From NCBI RefSeq assembly GCF_026000115.1, contig NZ_AP026867.1, positions 2,015,501-2,079,500 of the forward strand: 64,000 nt of DNA, read 5' to 3'. The notes beneath the pieces are model-generated. The model was not told the origin of the DNA. It ran no database searches and worked only from the letters and a program-made list of their open reading frames with translations. This stretch comes from Aureispira anguillae. Its GTDB lineage: Bacteria; Bacteroidota; Bacteroidia; Chitinophagales; Saprospiraceae. Positions 20,062-29,800 of the stretch are shown in pieces; positions within the stretch are counted from its first letter, which is position 1, and each line of letters starts with the position of its first letter. Both the position numbers and the translations under genes were made by a program.

Positions 20062-20614
20062 TTTAGAAAGTTTTAATTAGTAACAGAATAAGTATGATTT
20101 TTGGTGTTAAGTATGCCTTGTTATCGTTGTTGTATTCCTTGAGGGGTAAGGCAAAATCTACGGGGGAATATCATTCTGTGTTGGTCTGTCTTAGTTTGTG
20201 TTTTTAGTTCTTGGGGCAATTATAGATAGAAAAATGATAAAAACAAAGAATTATATTTTGTTGAATAATGCTTTATTGAAACATAATTCTTTTTAAAAAA
20301 GAACTAATAAAACCTTATTTAGTTAAGGTTAAATTTTATTTATTAATATTTTATGCTGTTTTGTGTTGTTTTTTGAAATTATATTTTGGAAAAGAGCATA
20401 ATGTTTAGATGCTAAGTATTTTATTTTATGTTTTTTTTAATATAAAAAAGTACTCTAAGACAATGGATTTCGGAAAAAAGATATTTTCACTTGGATAGGA
20501 AGCAAAGGAAGGAAGTGGAAAAGAGAGGACTTTAGATTTGATAATCTTCTACAAAAAAACGTTTTAGATTCAGTGACCTAAAACGTATGCTATGATTTGT
20601 ATTTAAAAGGTGGT
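20062..20614. other. 553-bp AT-rich spacer
   Basis: The spacer is upstream of the protease gene and downstream of the small membrane protein gene. Apart from the terminator at 20553-20585 it is homopolymer-rich AT sequence. I see no ORF with coding character and no strong repeat. The protease promoter should lie in the 17752-gene-proximal part. Confidence 0.5.
20553..20585 (-). terminator. Rho-independent terminator of the small membrane protein gene
   Basis: On the minus strand, ACGTTTTAG (20577-20585) pairs with CTAAAACGT (20559-20567) around a 9-10-nt loop. It is followed by TTTTTTT (20553-20559 as A on the plus strand), 30 bp after the stop at 20615. Confidence 0.88.
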
Positions 20615-20821
20615 TTACTTTTTATCTAATTTTTTTATAAATACAAAAAATAAAATGGAAGAGATGCCGTAAAAAGCCATAAAAGAGGGATCTCGTTTGG
20701 CAAAATCAGATTTTAGCCCCAACAAATCTAAATAAACAATTAGGGTATAAAGCACTAATTCTAGACCTATAAATAATAAAAAAATTTTGGCAAAATGCCA
20801 ACCTTCATTTTTCTGACTCAT
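20615..20821 (-). CDS. Small membrane protein of unknown function
   Basis: I start at MSQKNEGWHF (ATG at 20821-20819), giving 68 residues. An upstream in-frame ATG at 20905 would add 28 poorly protein-like residues. Two membrane helices are predicted at about 12-33 and 48-63, joined by a charged loop (LKSDFAKRDPS), with a lysine-rich C-terminal tail. I do not recognise a family. A strong terminator follows, and the nucleotidyltransferase gene lies 117 bp upstream on the same strand, so the two may be co-transcribed. Confidence 0.6.
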   Translation of the reverse strand: MSQKNEGWHFAKIFLLFIGLELVLYTLIVYLDLLGLKSDFAKRDPSFMAFYGISSILFFVFIKKLDKK

Positions 20822-20938
20822 TGTTTTTGGCGTAAGTTTTATTTGTTTTATAAAAAAAATCAAAGGCAAATTTGTCTTAATGCGAAGGTAAGAATAACAA
20901 GGCAATTAAAAGTAAAGAACGATAATCCAATTGTAAAT

Positions 20939-21670
20939 CTAACTGTTCTTTTTTAGATCTAGGAAACGAACTGCTTTCGCTAAATTTTCTGGTTTTCCTA
21001 CATCAAACCAATAATCTTTGTCATGAGGATAGGCTATAATTTTGTGCTGGGTAGCCAAATCTAAATAGGTAGTGGTAATCGAAAACTTACCTTCCTGCTG
21101 AATTAACGGCAACAACTTAGGATCAATAATATGAATGCCACTAAAAGCATAGTGATTCGTTTTTTTGGCTGCTCGAACGTTTTTAATTTCCTTGGTTTTT
21201 GTATTGGTCCAGCCACAAAGTTCTTGTTGTTCATTGAATAACAAGTAACGAGAACTGATGCGATTGCGAGTAGCTAAAGTAGCTAAAGCTTGATGTTGTT
21301 GGTGGTACAGCAGCATTTTTTGCAAATCAATATTGGATAAAACATCCACATTGTAAACGACAATGGCATTTTCATTGTTGAAATACGCAGCAGCTTTTTT
21401 TAATCCACCTCCTGTTTCTAGGAGTTCAGATCGCTCATCAGAAATAATTATTTCACAGCCAAAATTTTGATGTTGATCGAGTACCGCTAAAACTTTCTCG
21501 CCAAAATGATGAATGTTCACAACAATAGAAGTAATACCAAATTGTTTAAGGTGCTCTATTGCATGTTGTAAAAGTGTTTTTCCGTGCACTTCTACCAAGG
21601 CTTTGGGGCGGTCGTTGGTTAGAGGACGTAAGCGAGTTCCTAAACCTGCCGCAAATATCATTGCTTTCAT
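20939..21670 (-). CDS. Sugar-1-phosphate nucleotidyltransferase (MurU-like)
   Basis: A 243-residue NTP_transferase-fold enzyme. The signature loop GLGTRLRPLTNDRPKAL at residues 9-25 binds the nucleotide and catalytic metal. VVYNVDVLSNID at about 99-110 contains a metal-binding Asp, and DVGKPENL near the C-terminus is typical. Length and architecture (no C-terminal beta-helix) match short one-domain enzymes such as MurNAc-1-phosphate uridylyltransferase MurU of cell-wall recycling. A mannose-1-phosphate or glucose-1-phosphate transferase cannot be excluded. No amgK-like kinase gene is adjacent within the window, so the MurU assignment is inference. Confidence 0.85.
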   Translation of the reverse strand: MKAMIFAAGLGTRLRPLTNDRPKALVEVHGKTLLQHAIEHLKQFGITSIVVNIHHFGEKVLAVLDQHQNFGCEIIISDERSELLETGGGLKKAAAYFNNENAIVVYNVDVLSNIDLQKMLLYHQQHQALATLATRNRISSRYLLFNEQQELCGWTNTKTKEIKNVRAAKKTNHYAFSGIHIIDPKLLPLIQQEGKFSITTTYLDLATQHKIIAYPHDKDYWFDVGKPENLAKAVRFLDLKKNS

Positions 21671-21986
21671 ACTTGCAAGGAATGAGTTTTATAACAATTT
21701 TCAAAACTTTACAAATATCTTTTGCTATTTATTTAAAATATAGATTTGATTATTTTTATAAAAAGTTATTACGAACTGCGCAGCACTCATGAAATAATAG
21801 AGTTGTATAGGCGAAAATGCAAGTTTTTTTGAAGGTCATTTCATTTGTAATAACTTCTAATCGCATTGTAACATTACTCCGTTGAAAACCCGAACAGAGC
21901 TTGCGACCTCACGAACCCAGCTTGCTGGCTCACGAGGTACGAGTAACAAACAGAGTGAGTAACAAGGCTCACGTAGTAAATCACAC

Positions 21987-22050
21987 CACATTGATTATTA
22001 GTGTTATATGTTTCTGTAGTTTAAAGCTATAAAAGCTGATAATCAATGTG
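21987..22050. repeat. Inverted repeat within the spacer
   Basis: CACATTGATTATTA (21987-22000) and TGATAATCAATGTG (22037-22050) pair at 13 of 14 positions, with a 36-nt loop. It sits next to the dispersed repeat at 22096-22161 and may be one end of the same element. Confidence 0.6.
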
Positions 22051-22095
22051 ATGCATGAACGCAGTGAACTGGGCATGCTTGTAGCCAAAGCTATA

Positions 22096-22161
22096 CCACA
22101 TAAACATAGTGCACGAGCAGCTTGGTACTGTGTACCAACTGGAATGCCTAGCACCGTAGGT
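22096..22161 (-). repeat. Dispersed intergenic repeat, copy A
   Basis: The reverse complement of this 66-bp stretch matches 63256-63321 at roughly 80-85% of positions by eye. The shared core includes TGCTAGGCAT, GTTGGTACAC, GCTCGTGCACTA and TTTATGTGG. The two copies lie 41 kb apart in opposite orientation, both in gene-free spacers. Confidence 0.75.
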
Positions 22162-22285
22162 AAAAGCGAAGGCACTGCTTTTTTATGTTTTTTATTAACT
22201 ATTCTCATGAGCATAGCGAACTAAAAAACTAAAAAAGCAATGGAGTATTAATTGTAAAAAATTACTGTTTAAACATTTTTTAGCT

Positions 22286-23755
22286 ATGGAAACGAACACC
22301 AAGACAATTTCTATTCCTCAAAGGGGACTAGATGCAAAAGATATTTTAGAGCAATTAACCGCTATGAAAAGCAATGATGTTCCTTGGGATTCGGGCAAAG
22401 TGTTGGCTTATGTTTATGAACCCAAAAAAGAAACGGAGACCTTAACCAAGGAAGCCTATAAAATGTATCTAATAGAAAATGGTTTGGATCCTACAGCTTT
22501 TCCTAGTTTGCTGCGCCTAGAGAATGAATTGATTGGGATGGCAAAAGATTTATTAGGGGGAGATGATGAGGTGGTCGGAAATTTTACTTCTGGGGGCACT
22601 GAAAGCATTATCTTGGCTGTGAAAACAGCTAGAGATTATTTTAGAACGCATCGCCCTGAAATCAAAGAACCTGAGTTGATTGTTGGAGAAACTGCTCATG
22701 CTGCTTTCCACAAAGCAGGACATTATTTGGGGGTAAAGATTGTGATGGTTCCTGTTGATAAGAAAACGTTTAAGGTGGATCCTGAATTGGTTAAAAATGC
22801 GATTACAGAGAATACGATTTTGATTGTAGGTTCTGCTCCTTCTTATGCACATGGAGTGATCGACCCAATAGAAGCCTTAGCTGCTTTGGCAAAAGCAAAA
22901 GGAATTTTATGTCATGTAGATGCTTGTGTGGGTGGTTTTTATTTGCCTTTTGCTAAAATGGCTGGATATGATATGCCTTTGTTTGATTTTAGAGTGGATG
23001 GCGTTACTTCTATGTCGGCAGATTTTCACAAGTATGGTTATGCTGCCAAAGGAGCTTCTTGCATTTTGCACAAAAGTAGGGATTTGAGAAGACATCAAAT
23101 TTTTGCTTGCTCTAGTTGGTCAGGGTATACAATTATTAACCCAACGGTTTTATCTAGCAAAACAGGAGGTCCTTTGGCTGGAGCATGGGCTACTTTAAAT
23201 CATATTGGGCAAGAAGGCTACATTGATATTGTAAAAGGTTGTCAAGAAGCAGCTCAGTTGTGCAGGGCTGGTATTGAAAAAATTCCTGAATTGGAAGTAA
23301 TGGGTGATCCTGATATTAATCTCATTGCAATTGCTTCTACAGATCCTAGGGTCAATATTTTTGCCATTAGTGATTGGATGACCAAAAGAGGCTGGCACAT
23401 TCAAGTTCAATTGGCTTCCAATTGCGCTAAAGAAGCCTTGCATTTGAGTATCAATCGAGCGAATGTTCCTTTTATTGCAGAGTTATTAGAAGATTTAAAA
23501 ATAGCAATTGAGGAACTAAAGCAAAAGGATGCCCCCGAAATGGCACTGGACCCTGCTATGTTTGCCCCCATGTTGGAGAATATGAACGCTGAAACTTTTG
23601 ATAATTTAGCTGGAATGCTAGGTTTAGGAGGAGGAGGAGAAGGGGCAGGCTTACCCGATGATTTGGAGATGATTAATAACATTCTCAATCAATTGCCAGC
23701 AAAGCAACGCAATGTCTTATTGACTGAATTTATGAATAAACTATTTACACAATAG
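22286..23755 (+). CDS. PLP-dependent lyase, sphingosine-1-phosphate lyase-like
   Basis: A 489-residue group II decarboxylase-fold PLP enzyme. The cofactor lysine is Lys249 in TSMSADFHKYGYAAKG. The phosphate-binding segment is FTSGGTESIILAVKTAR (about 100-116) and the cofactor-base Asp is in CHVDACVGGFYLP (about 209-221). These motifs, and WSGYTIINPTVLSSKTGGPLAGAW, resemble sphingosine-1-phosphate lyase more than glutamate or tyrosine decarboxylase. That enzyme cleaves phosphorylated sphingoid bases to an aldehyde and phosphoethanolamine; many Bacteroidota make sphingolipids, which makes the role plausible. Unlike the eukaryotic enzyme there is no N-terminal membrane helix. A C-terminal extension of about 60 residues (GGGGEGAGLPDD...) is unusual. 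Other amino-acid decarboxylase activity is the alternative. Confidence 0.85.
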   Translation: METNTKTISIPQRGLDAKDILEQLTAMKSNDVPWDSGKVLAYVYEPKKETETLTKEAYKMYLIENGLDPTAFPSLLRLENELIGMAKDLLGGDDEVVGNFTSGGTESIILAVKTARDYFRTHRPEIKEPELIVGETAHAAFHKAGHYLGVKIVMVPVDKKTFKVDPELVKNAITENTILIVGSAPSYAHGVIDPIEALAALAKAKGILCHVDACVGGFYLPFAKMAGYDMPLFDFRVDGVTSMSADFHKYGYAAKGASCILHKSRDLRRHQIFACSSWSGYTIINPTVLSSKTGGPLAGAWATLNHIGQEGYIDIVKGCQEAAQLCRAGIEKIPELEVMGDPDINLIAIASTDPRVNIFAISDWMTKRGWHIQVQLASNCAKEALHLSINRANVPFIAELLEDLKIAIEELKQKDAPEMALDPAMFAPMLENMNAETFDNLAGMLGLGGGGEGAGLPDDLEMINNILNQLPAKQRNVLLTEFMNKLFTQ

Positions 23756-23790
23756 AATCTTGAACGATTCGAGCTATAAAGCTAATCCTT

Positions 23791-23840
23791 AAAATAAAAA
23801 ATGGGCGTAGGATATAATCCAATACGCCCATTTTATTTTT
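23791..23840. terminator. Bidirectional terminator between convergent genes
   Basis: AAAATGGGCGTA (23798-23809) pairs perfectly with TACGCCCATTTT (23823-23834). An inner GGAT/ATCC pair tightens the loop, and the hairpin has A-rich and T-rich flanks. It serves the PLP enzyme gene (plus) and the macroglobulin gene (minus). Confidence 0.88.
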
Positions 23841-26800
23841 ATTGTATACTCAAACGAATGCCTTCCGAATGTGCCGTAAATTCGGGGGCATACATGCATT
23901 GAATAGTGGTAATACCATTGGAGAAATCGCCCTTGTGGTTGACTCTCAACGGATATTCAAAAACGTAAGTGCCTTTGGCTAAATAACCAAAGAAGAAATT
24001 GGTAGAAGCATCTCTGGTGCTTTCGTAATAACCTAACCCTCCTTGATATTTGTATTGACTCAATACATTGGTCGGTTCCAATCCAGCGGCACGCATATCC
24101 TTCATGTGTACATATTCCATGGCACGATCTACGGTTAATTCAATACGTACTTTGATCAAATCGCCAGGCTCCAAGGTTTCTTTTTCAATGGGTTTAAGAA
24201 CAGGACCTCTGTCGGTATTGATTTGTTTGAAGAGTTTTTTATTGAGTTTGAGCGGTGTTTCTTTGAAGTGGGTAATTTTGTCCAAATCTTCAAAATATTG
24301 CCAATATAAGGCACCCCAAGCAACGACATTATTAGGATTTTTGACGGTAATGTTAGCCATGTCATTGGTAATTTCATTGGCTTGCCAAGAAGTTTTGAAA
24401 TAGCCCGTACCCGCTTCTTTTTTGATTTTGGATTGATCCAATTTTTTGCCCCCCATAGTAATTTCAATCTCTTGATCGTCCAAGAGCCAGTTGTTACCCG
24501 TCATCAATAAGGCATAAGAAGCTGCCGCTGTAGCCTTAGTGGTTTTCCAATGGGTGGTTTGCTTGGCTTTTAGTAACCAAACTTTGAGATCTTCAACGGC
24601 TTTAGCATCTTTTGCCACAACTTCAAAAACCTCAATCATCAAAGCGTGGGTTTCGATGGGCAATTGATACCAAAAGTAGCCAGAAGGGTACTTCCAATAC
24701 ATGCCGAGTTCTTCATGGTTGAGGGCATTTTCTTTAGCAGCAGCGACAATTTTTTTAGGTGTTTCTAAATCGGTTCCTTTTCGATGGAAACCAAGTGCCA
24801 AAAGCCCTTGCATGTACATGGACTTATTTCTCCAGTATTTAAGGGCTTGCCCTTCGTAATATTGGATGGCTTTGAGGGTGGTAGGATTATTGATTTTTTG
24901 ATCCAAAAAGAAAGTTCTCGCATAGAAATAGTGAATGACCATTTGATTGAGATGATCTCTTTCGAGGTATTCTTTCTCGTTTTTGCTGCGTTTTGCCCAT
25001 TTAAGGAGCTCTTGATAATGACGAGCCAACTCCACATCAATATAATTAACGGCTCGACGAATCATATTCGCCATTTTAGGATCGCCTTTGATGTCTTTAA
25101 CGCCCAGTTGATTAAGATGTCCCATTCCCTCTACAATGTATTGAGAAATATACCAACTGTCTCTACCGCCAGGCATCCAACTAAAACCACCATTCGCCAA
25201 TTGACGATCTGCCATTTTATCCCTAGCTTTTGCCAATTCATTGCCCATGCGATTGAGGTCAAACAAGACGCCAATGTTTTTCTTTTGGACTGCTTCACTT
25301 TGAGCCGCTAAGACCCAAGGCGTTTCTTCCAATAAGGCATATTTGAGTTCTTGGTTTTTGGACAAATTACTCTTTAAGGCATCGGTATCAATGGTTTTCC
25401 ACTGGTCAAAAACTCGTTTAACCTTAGGATGCGAATTGGCAACATCAGAAGCCAGACTATTGGCGTAGTATCGAGAGAAAATTTGCTCCGTACATTCATA
25501 AGGATACTCCATCAAATAGGGCAGCGATTGGATGGCATACCAAGCAGGATTTTGAGTAAACTCTAAGGTGAGTTTATGATGCTTCATAGAGCTAGACTTG
25601 GTTACTTCAGCCATGCGTTTGAAGGTAAAATCCTTGGTTTGATTTCCTCGAATGGGCAAGGGCTGTGTTTCAGTAACGAGCATACGATTGGTTAAGACAG
25701 GCAAAGCAGCTTCTTCACCATCTGAAAAATCACCAGCTTTGGCAACCACTCGATGAACAATAGCAGTGGTCCATCCATCGGGGACATTAAGCTTCCAAGC
25801 CAAAGGCGCAGATTGTCCTGCTTTTGCCTCAAAGGGCAAGGTTGCATTCGTATTTCCAAATTGAGCATCAATGGGCTGCATAGAAATGGCATCAAAGAGT
25901 TGGAGTTTGGCTTGCCCCTTCATATCTTTTTCGGTAAGATTACTCACCTTAGCGGTAAAGAAAATTTCATCTTTTTCTCTAAAGAAGCGAGGAGGGTTAG
26001 GCATTACCATTAGATCTTTTTGGGTAACAACTTCTTTTGTTTCACTAACAGTAGCAAGGTCTTTGGTATGCCCAAAAAGCATGAACTTCCATTTAGTAAG
26101 TGCCTCATTCATGGTAAAAGAGATAATGATATTGCCCTCCTTATCGGTCATTAAATCAGGATAAAAGAAAACCGTTTCATTTAGATTGGTACGTACTTGT
26201 ACATCGCCAAAATCTTCTTCGGGTGCTTTGTCATTTTCTTGATTTGGTGCAACGGGCTTATTTACAGTATCAGCAACACCGTCAAAGTCTGCCACGATAC
26301 TGGCTTCTGCTTTACTTTGTTCAGCTTCTTCCGCTGCTTCCGTCGCTCTGTTCGCTGAAACAGGAGCAGCCATTTTTTTAGCTCTTAATTGACGACCTGC
26401 TTTGAAGCGTCTACTTCCACCACTCATGCTAGATGTTGAAACAACTTCTGATAAATAATGGTATTCATAAAAGGAGAATCCATGCCAATTGAAGTTTGGA
26501 TAGGTTCTAGACCAGCCATGGAGATAAGGATTCCAGCCGTCTTGAAGCAAATCAGAATTGGCTTGCGTAAATGAATTATACCCTTGTAAGGTAAGTCCTC
26601 TATAAGAACTAGGATGAACATTAAAGTTCCATGCATTGGCAGCAAAGGCATCTAAGGAGGCATCGTACATACCTGCCAAAAGTTCTGCAGCAACTTGATC
26701 GCTTTTATGCCCAGAAATTTTAATTTTCCATTCCTCTTTTTGTCCAGGGTATAACTTATCACGGAAGGTAAGATATTCTATCTTCAAATCTTTGTTTGAC

Positions 26801-29800
26801 CAAGGAACATAGATCGTACCACCATTAGAATAAAAACGACCATCTTGAATGCTGGATAGATGAAAGTGCAAGTTGCCACGATGTTTTTCTTCTATGGGAA
26901 CCTCAATTTGGGTTCTTCCTTTAGGCTGTAGCCATTTTTTGTAAATAATTTGGTTGTCATATTCTAATTCATACAACAAATAGGCTGCTTTGTTGTGGCT
27001 TCCTATGTCCAATTGGACAGTCGTATTGGGCGAAATATTATAGAAAGATTCCTGAGCAATAAACAATGCATTGTTGAGTGGTGTTGCTTTTTCTTTGTTG
27101 CTATAGATCGTAAATGATTTTCGAATTTCTATTGGACTACCGTATTTATCTTTAGTGGTTAAGGTAATTCTATATCGTCCCTGTTTCCATTTTTTGATGG
27201 GTTTTAGGACTAGTTCTTTGGATTTTTTAGTGTCAAAATCAATTGTCAGAACCTTTTTATTAACCTCCCAATGGTCGATTTCATCTTCATGTTTGAAGGC
27301 ATAGGCAGGGAACTTTTTCTTAAAACTAGCTTCGTCTAAATGCTCATAGTCAGGTTTTGACCAAAAACGAGTTTTGTAAACTAATTTTGGAGTTTTTAAT
27401 TGTTCAATAACAATTTGACCTTGGGCAGCTTCAAATTCTCCATTCAAATTTTGGCTGTGAATAGTGAAGGGTTTAAATTGATTTTTATCAACATTTTCGG
27501 GGACATTCAGATTAACATCTAAAGCAATATAGCCTACTCGAACATTGGTTTGGCTACTATGGGTTTCGCCTGTAATATCAGTAACAGTGGCATAAACCGT
27601 ATAACTGAATTCAGGATTTTTATCTTTGGGAATAGAACGATCTGCAATGGCTTTGAACTCGATTTGGTATTCTCCTTTGTCGTTGGTAGTCGTTTCTCCA
27701 AAGGCAATTTCTTGTTGATTTCTATTAAAAGGAATGTACCAACCCCAGCGCCAATTCCAATAAGGAAAATGGGCTTGGCGAACGACTCTATACTGAACCT
27801 TTGCACCATCAATATTATTGCCTGCATAAGCTTTTGCATGTCCTTTGACCGTAACGAGATCATTGATTTTGAAAGACTCTTTAACAGGCAGTGGAATCAC
27901 CTCAAATTTAGGACGTTTGTATTCTTCTACTCGAAAATACTTTGTGCTACCACTCTGGTTATCTCGTATATACATTTGTCCCAATAGTCCACCTAATGGA
28001 GCCGTAAAAAAACCATGATAAGAACCATATTCGTTGGTCATTACTTCCATATCAGTTACTTTTTGCCCATTGGCATCATAAAACGTAATATGGCGTTTTT
28101 GGTTGGGAACAATTTTAGGATTTTTGCCATCGCTCATTTGATTCAATACCAGACCTTTAAAATGAATAGTTTGCCCTGGTCGATAAATGGCTCGGTCTAA
28201 GAAAAAGTGTGTTTGTTGCTGCTGAGAAGGAACACTAGATTCATAATTATAATAAGAATCGTCTAAAAACAAAATGTCTCCTTTTCGAGATAGTTTTATC
28301 AGATAAGAGTGGTTGTAATTATTGCTTTTATTTTTAGAACTTAGCCCTTGAATAAAACCATTCTCATCACTCGTAGTGCTATGTGACTTGACAGTTTCAT
28401 AACGCCTCAATAAGCTGTTGTATTTTGAGATGTAAAAATCTGCTTTTACCCCATGAAGTGGTTGTCCAGTACTCCTATGGTTCACAAAACACTCTAAAAC
28501 GCCTTGATGGTGTCGATTGACCATGCTCATATTGGATACAAAAAAGGAACTATAGGCAATGCCATTTTTATGGTAAGAAAATTCAGAATTGGCAGAGGCT
28601 ACAATGATATAATGTCCATTGGGGAGTTTGGGAATTTCAAATTCTATACTATGTGCTTGATAATCGCCTTCATTTTTTAGATTCAAACTCCATTTATAGG
28701 TACTGGTTAAGCGATTGAGGTAAGCGGTTTTCTTTTTGCCGTACTTTTCATGGAAGGTTTCATATTGATTTCGAGTAACGGGGATTGCTTTAAAATAAAT
28801 CTTGTCTAGATTTTTGTAAGACAGCAAGGACAAGATCGGTTGATCGATAGGATTGATTTTTTCTACGGTCAAGGAAATGTCTTTGTGTTGTATGCTTTGC
28901 ATTAAAGCTTTGCAATGTGATGCGCCATAAGATTTGGGGTGTTTTTTGATGGCTGTTTCGCAAATTTCATAAGCTTTTTTTATATCCCAACGATATTGGT
29001 CGGTTGGAGAAGGTTGGTATTTATTGCCTTGATCGTTGTAATAAATCGCAATTTTGTGTGCAATTTCTGCGGCAACTTCGTGTTCTTTGTATTGTGTATG
29101 TAAGGCCTCTAAACGTTGGAGATACAATAGATTTTTGTCGGCTAAAATAGATTTGTTAAAAACATACTGTAAGCGCCTCAATTCTAAATCAACCAAGGCG
29201 CTAGGATCTTGGTCTTGAAGATGAAAGGCGGTCGCTTCTTGGTACAATCGCAAACTCTGGAATTCAGTTGCTAGACTATCTTTTGCAGTTAATTCTTGTG
29301 CTATAAATGTTTGGGCATCGGCAAAATAGTCTTTGGAATCCAAATAAAATTTAAAGGCAGGTTGACTTAGATAATATTTCTCTGATTCAAAAAAGTCAAG
29401 TGCTCGATGCACTAAAAAATCAAAAAGTGTTGGTCGTAACCCCTCTACATTAGAGGCATTATAAGTAATGGCATCAAAGTTTTTAATGTCAATTGTTTTG
29501 GTATCTGAAAATTGTATACTAGAATGGTATAATTCAAAGGATTTTGCCGTGATTTTGGAGACATCCCATGTTCGAATGTCTTCTTGTTTAAAATCTTCAG
29601 TTTGGGTGCGATCTTGAAACTTATATAGGTGTTGATGGAGGTAATTGTTGTACATTTCTGCCACCATAGACTGCAAAATGGGTTTGATGGGAGAAACGGC
29701 CGTTTCAGCTTCTTTCTGAAATCTATCAATAGCTTTGACCAAGCCATCTTCCTCCAATTTTGCTTGGTATTTATTAATAAATAGAAGGGCTTTAATTAAT

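Larger units (their letters stand above)
21671..22285. other. 615-bp repeat-rich spacer
   Basis: This spacer is visibly more GC-rich between about 21880 and 22180 than its neighbours. It contains internal sub-repeats around AGCTTGC...CTCACGA (21898-21975), an inverted repeat at 21987-22050, and a segment at 22096-22161 that recurs in inverse orientation at 63256-63321. The short reverse ORF at 21981-22214 is more likely a by-product of the repeat than a gene. Confidence 0.6.

Noticed and set aside
21981-22214. 77-residue reverse ORF containing LGIPVGTQYQAARAL
   Set aside because: It coincides with a dispersed intergenic repeat and an inverted repeat. The second repeat copy at 63.3 kb has no matching start or ORF context, so I treat it as non-coding.
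24784-25311. 175-residue plus-strand ORF, with an almost identical copy at 31086-31613
   Set aside because: It is antisense to the near-identical macroglobulin halves. The second copy exists only because the sense genes are duplicated.
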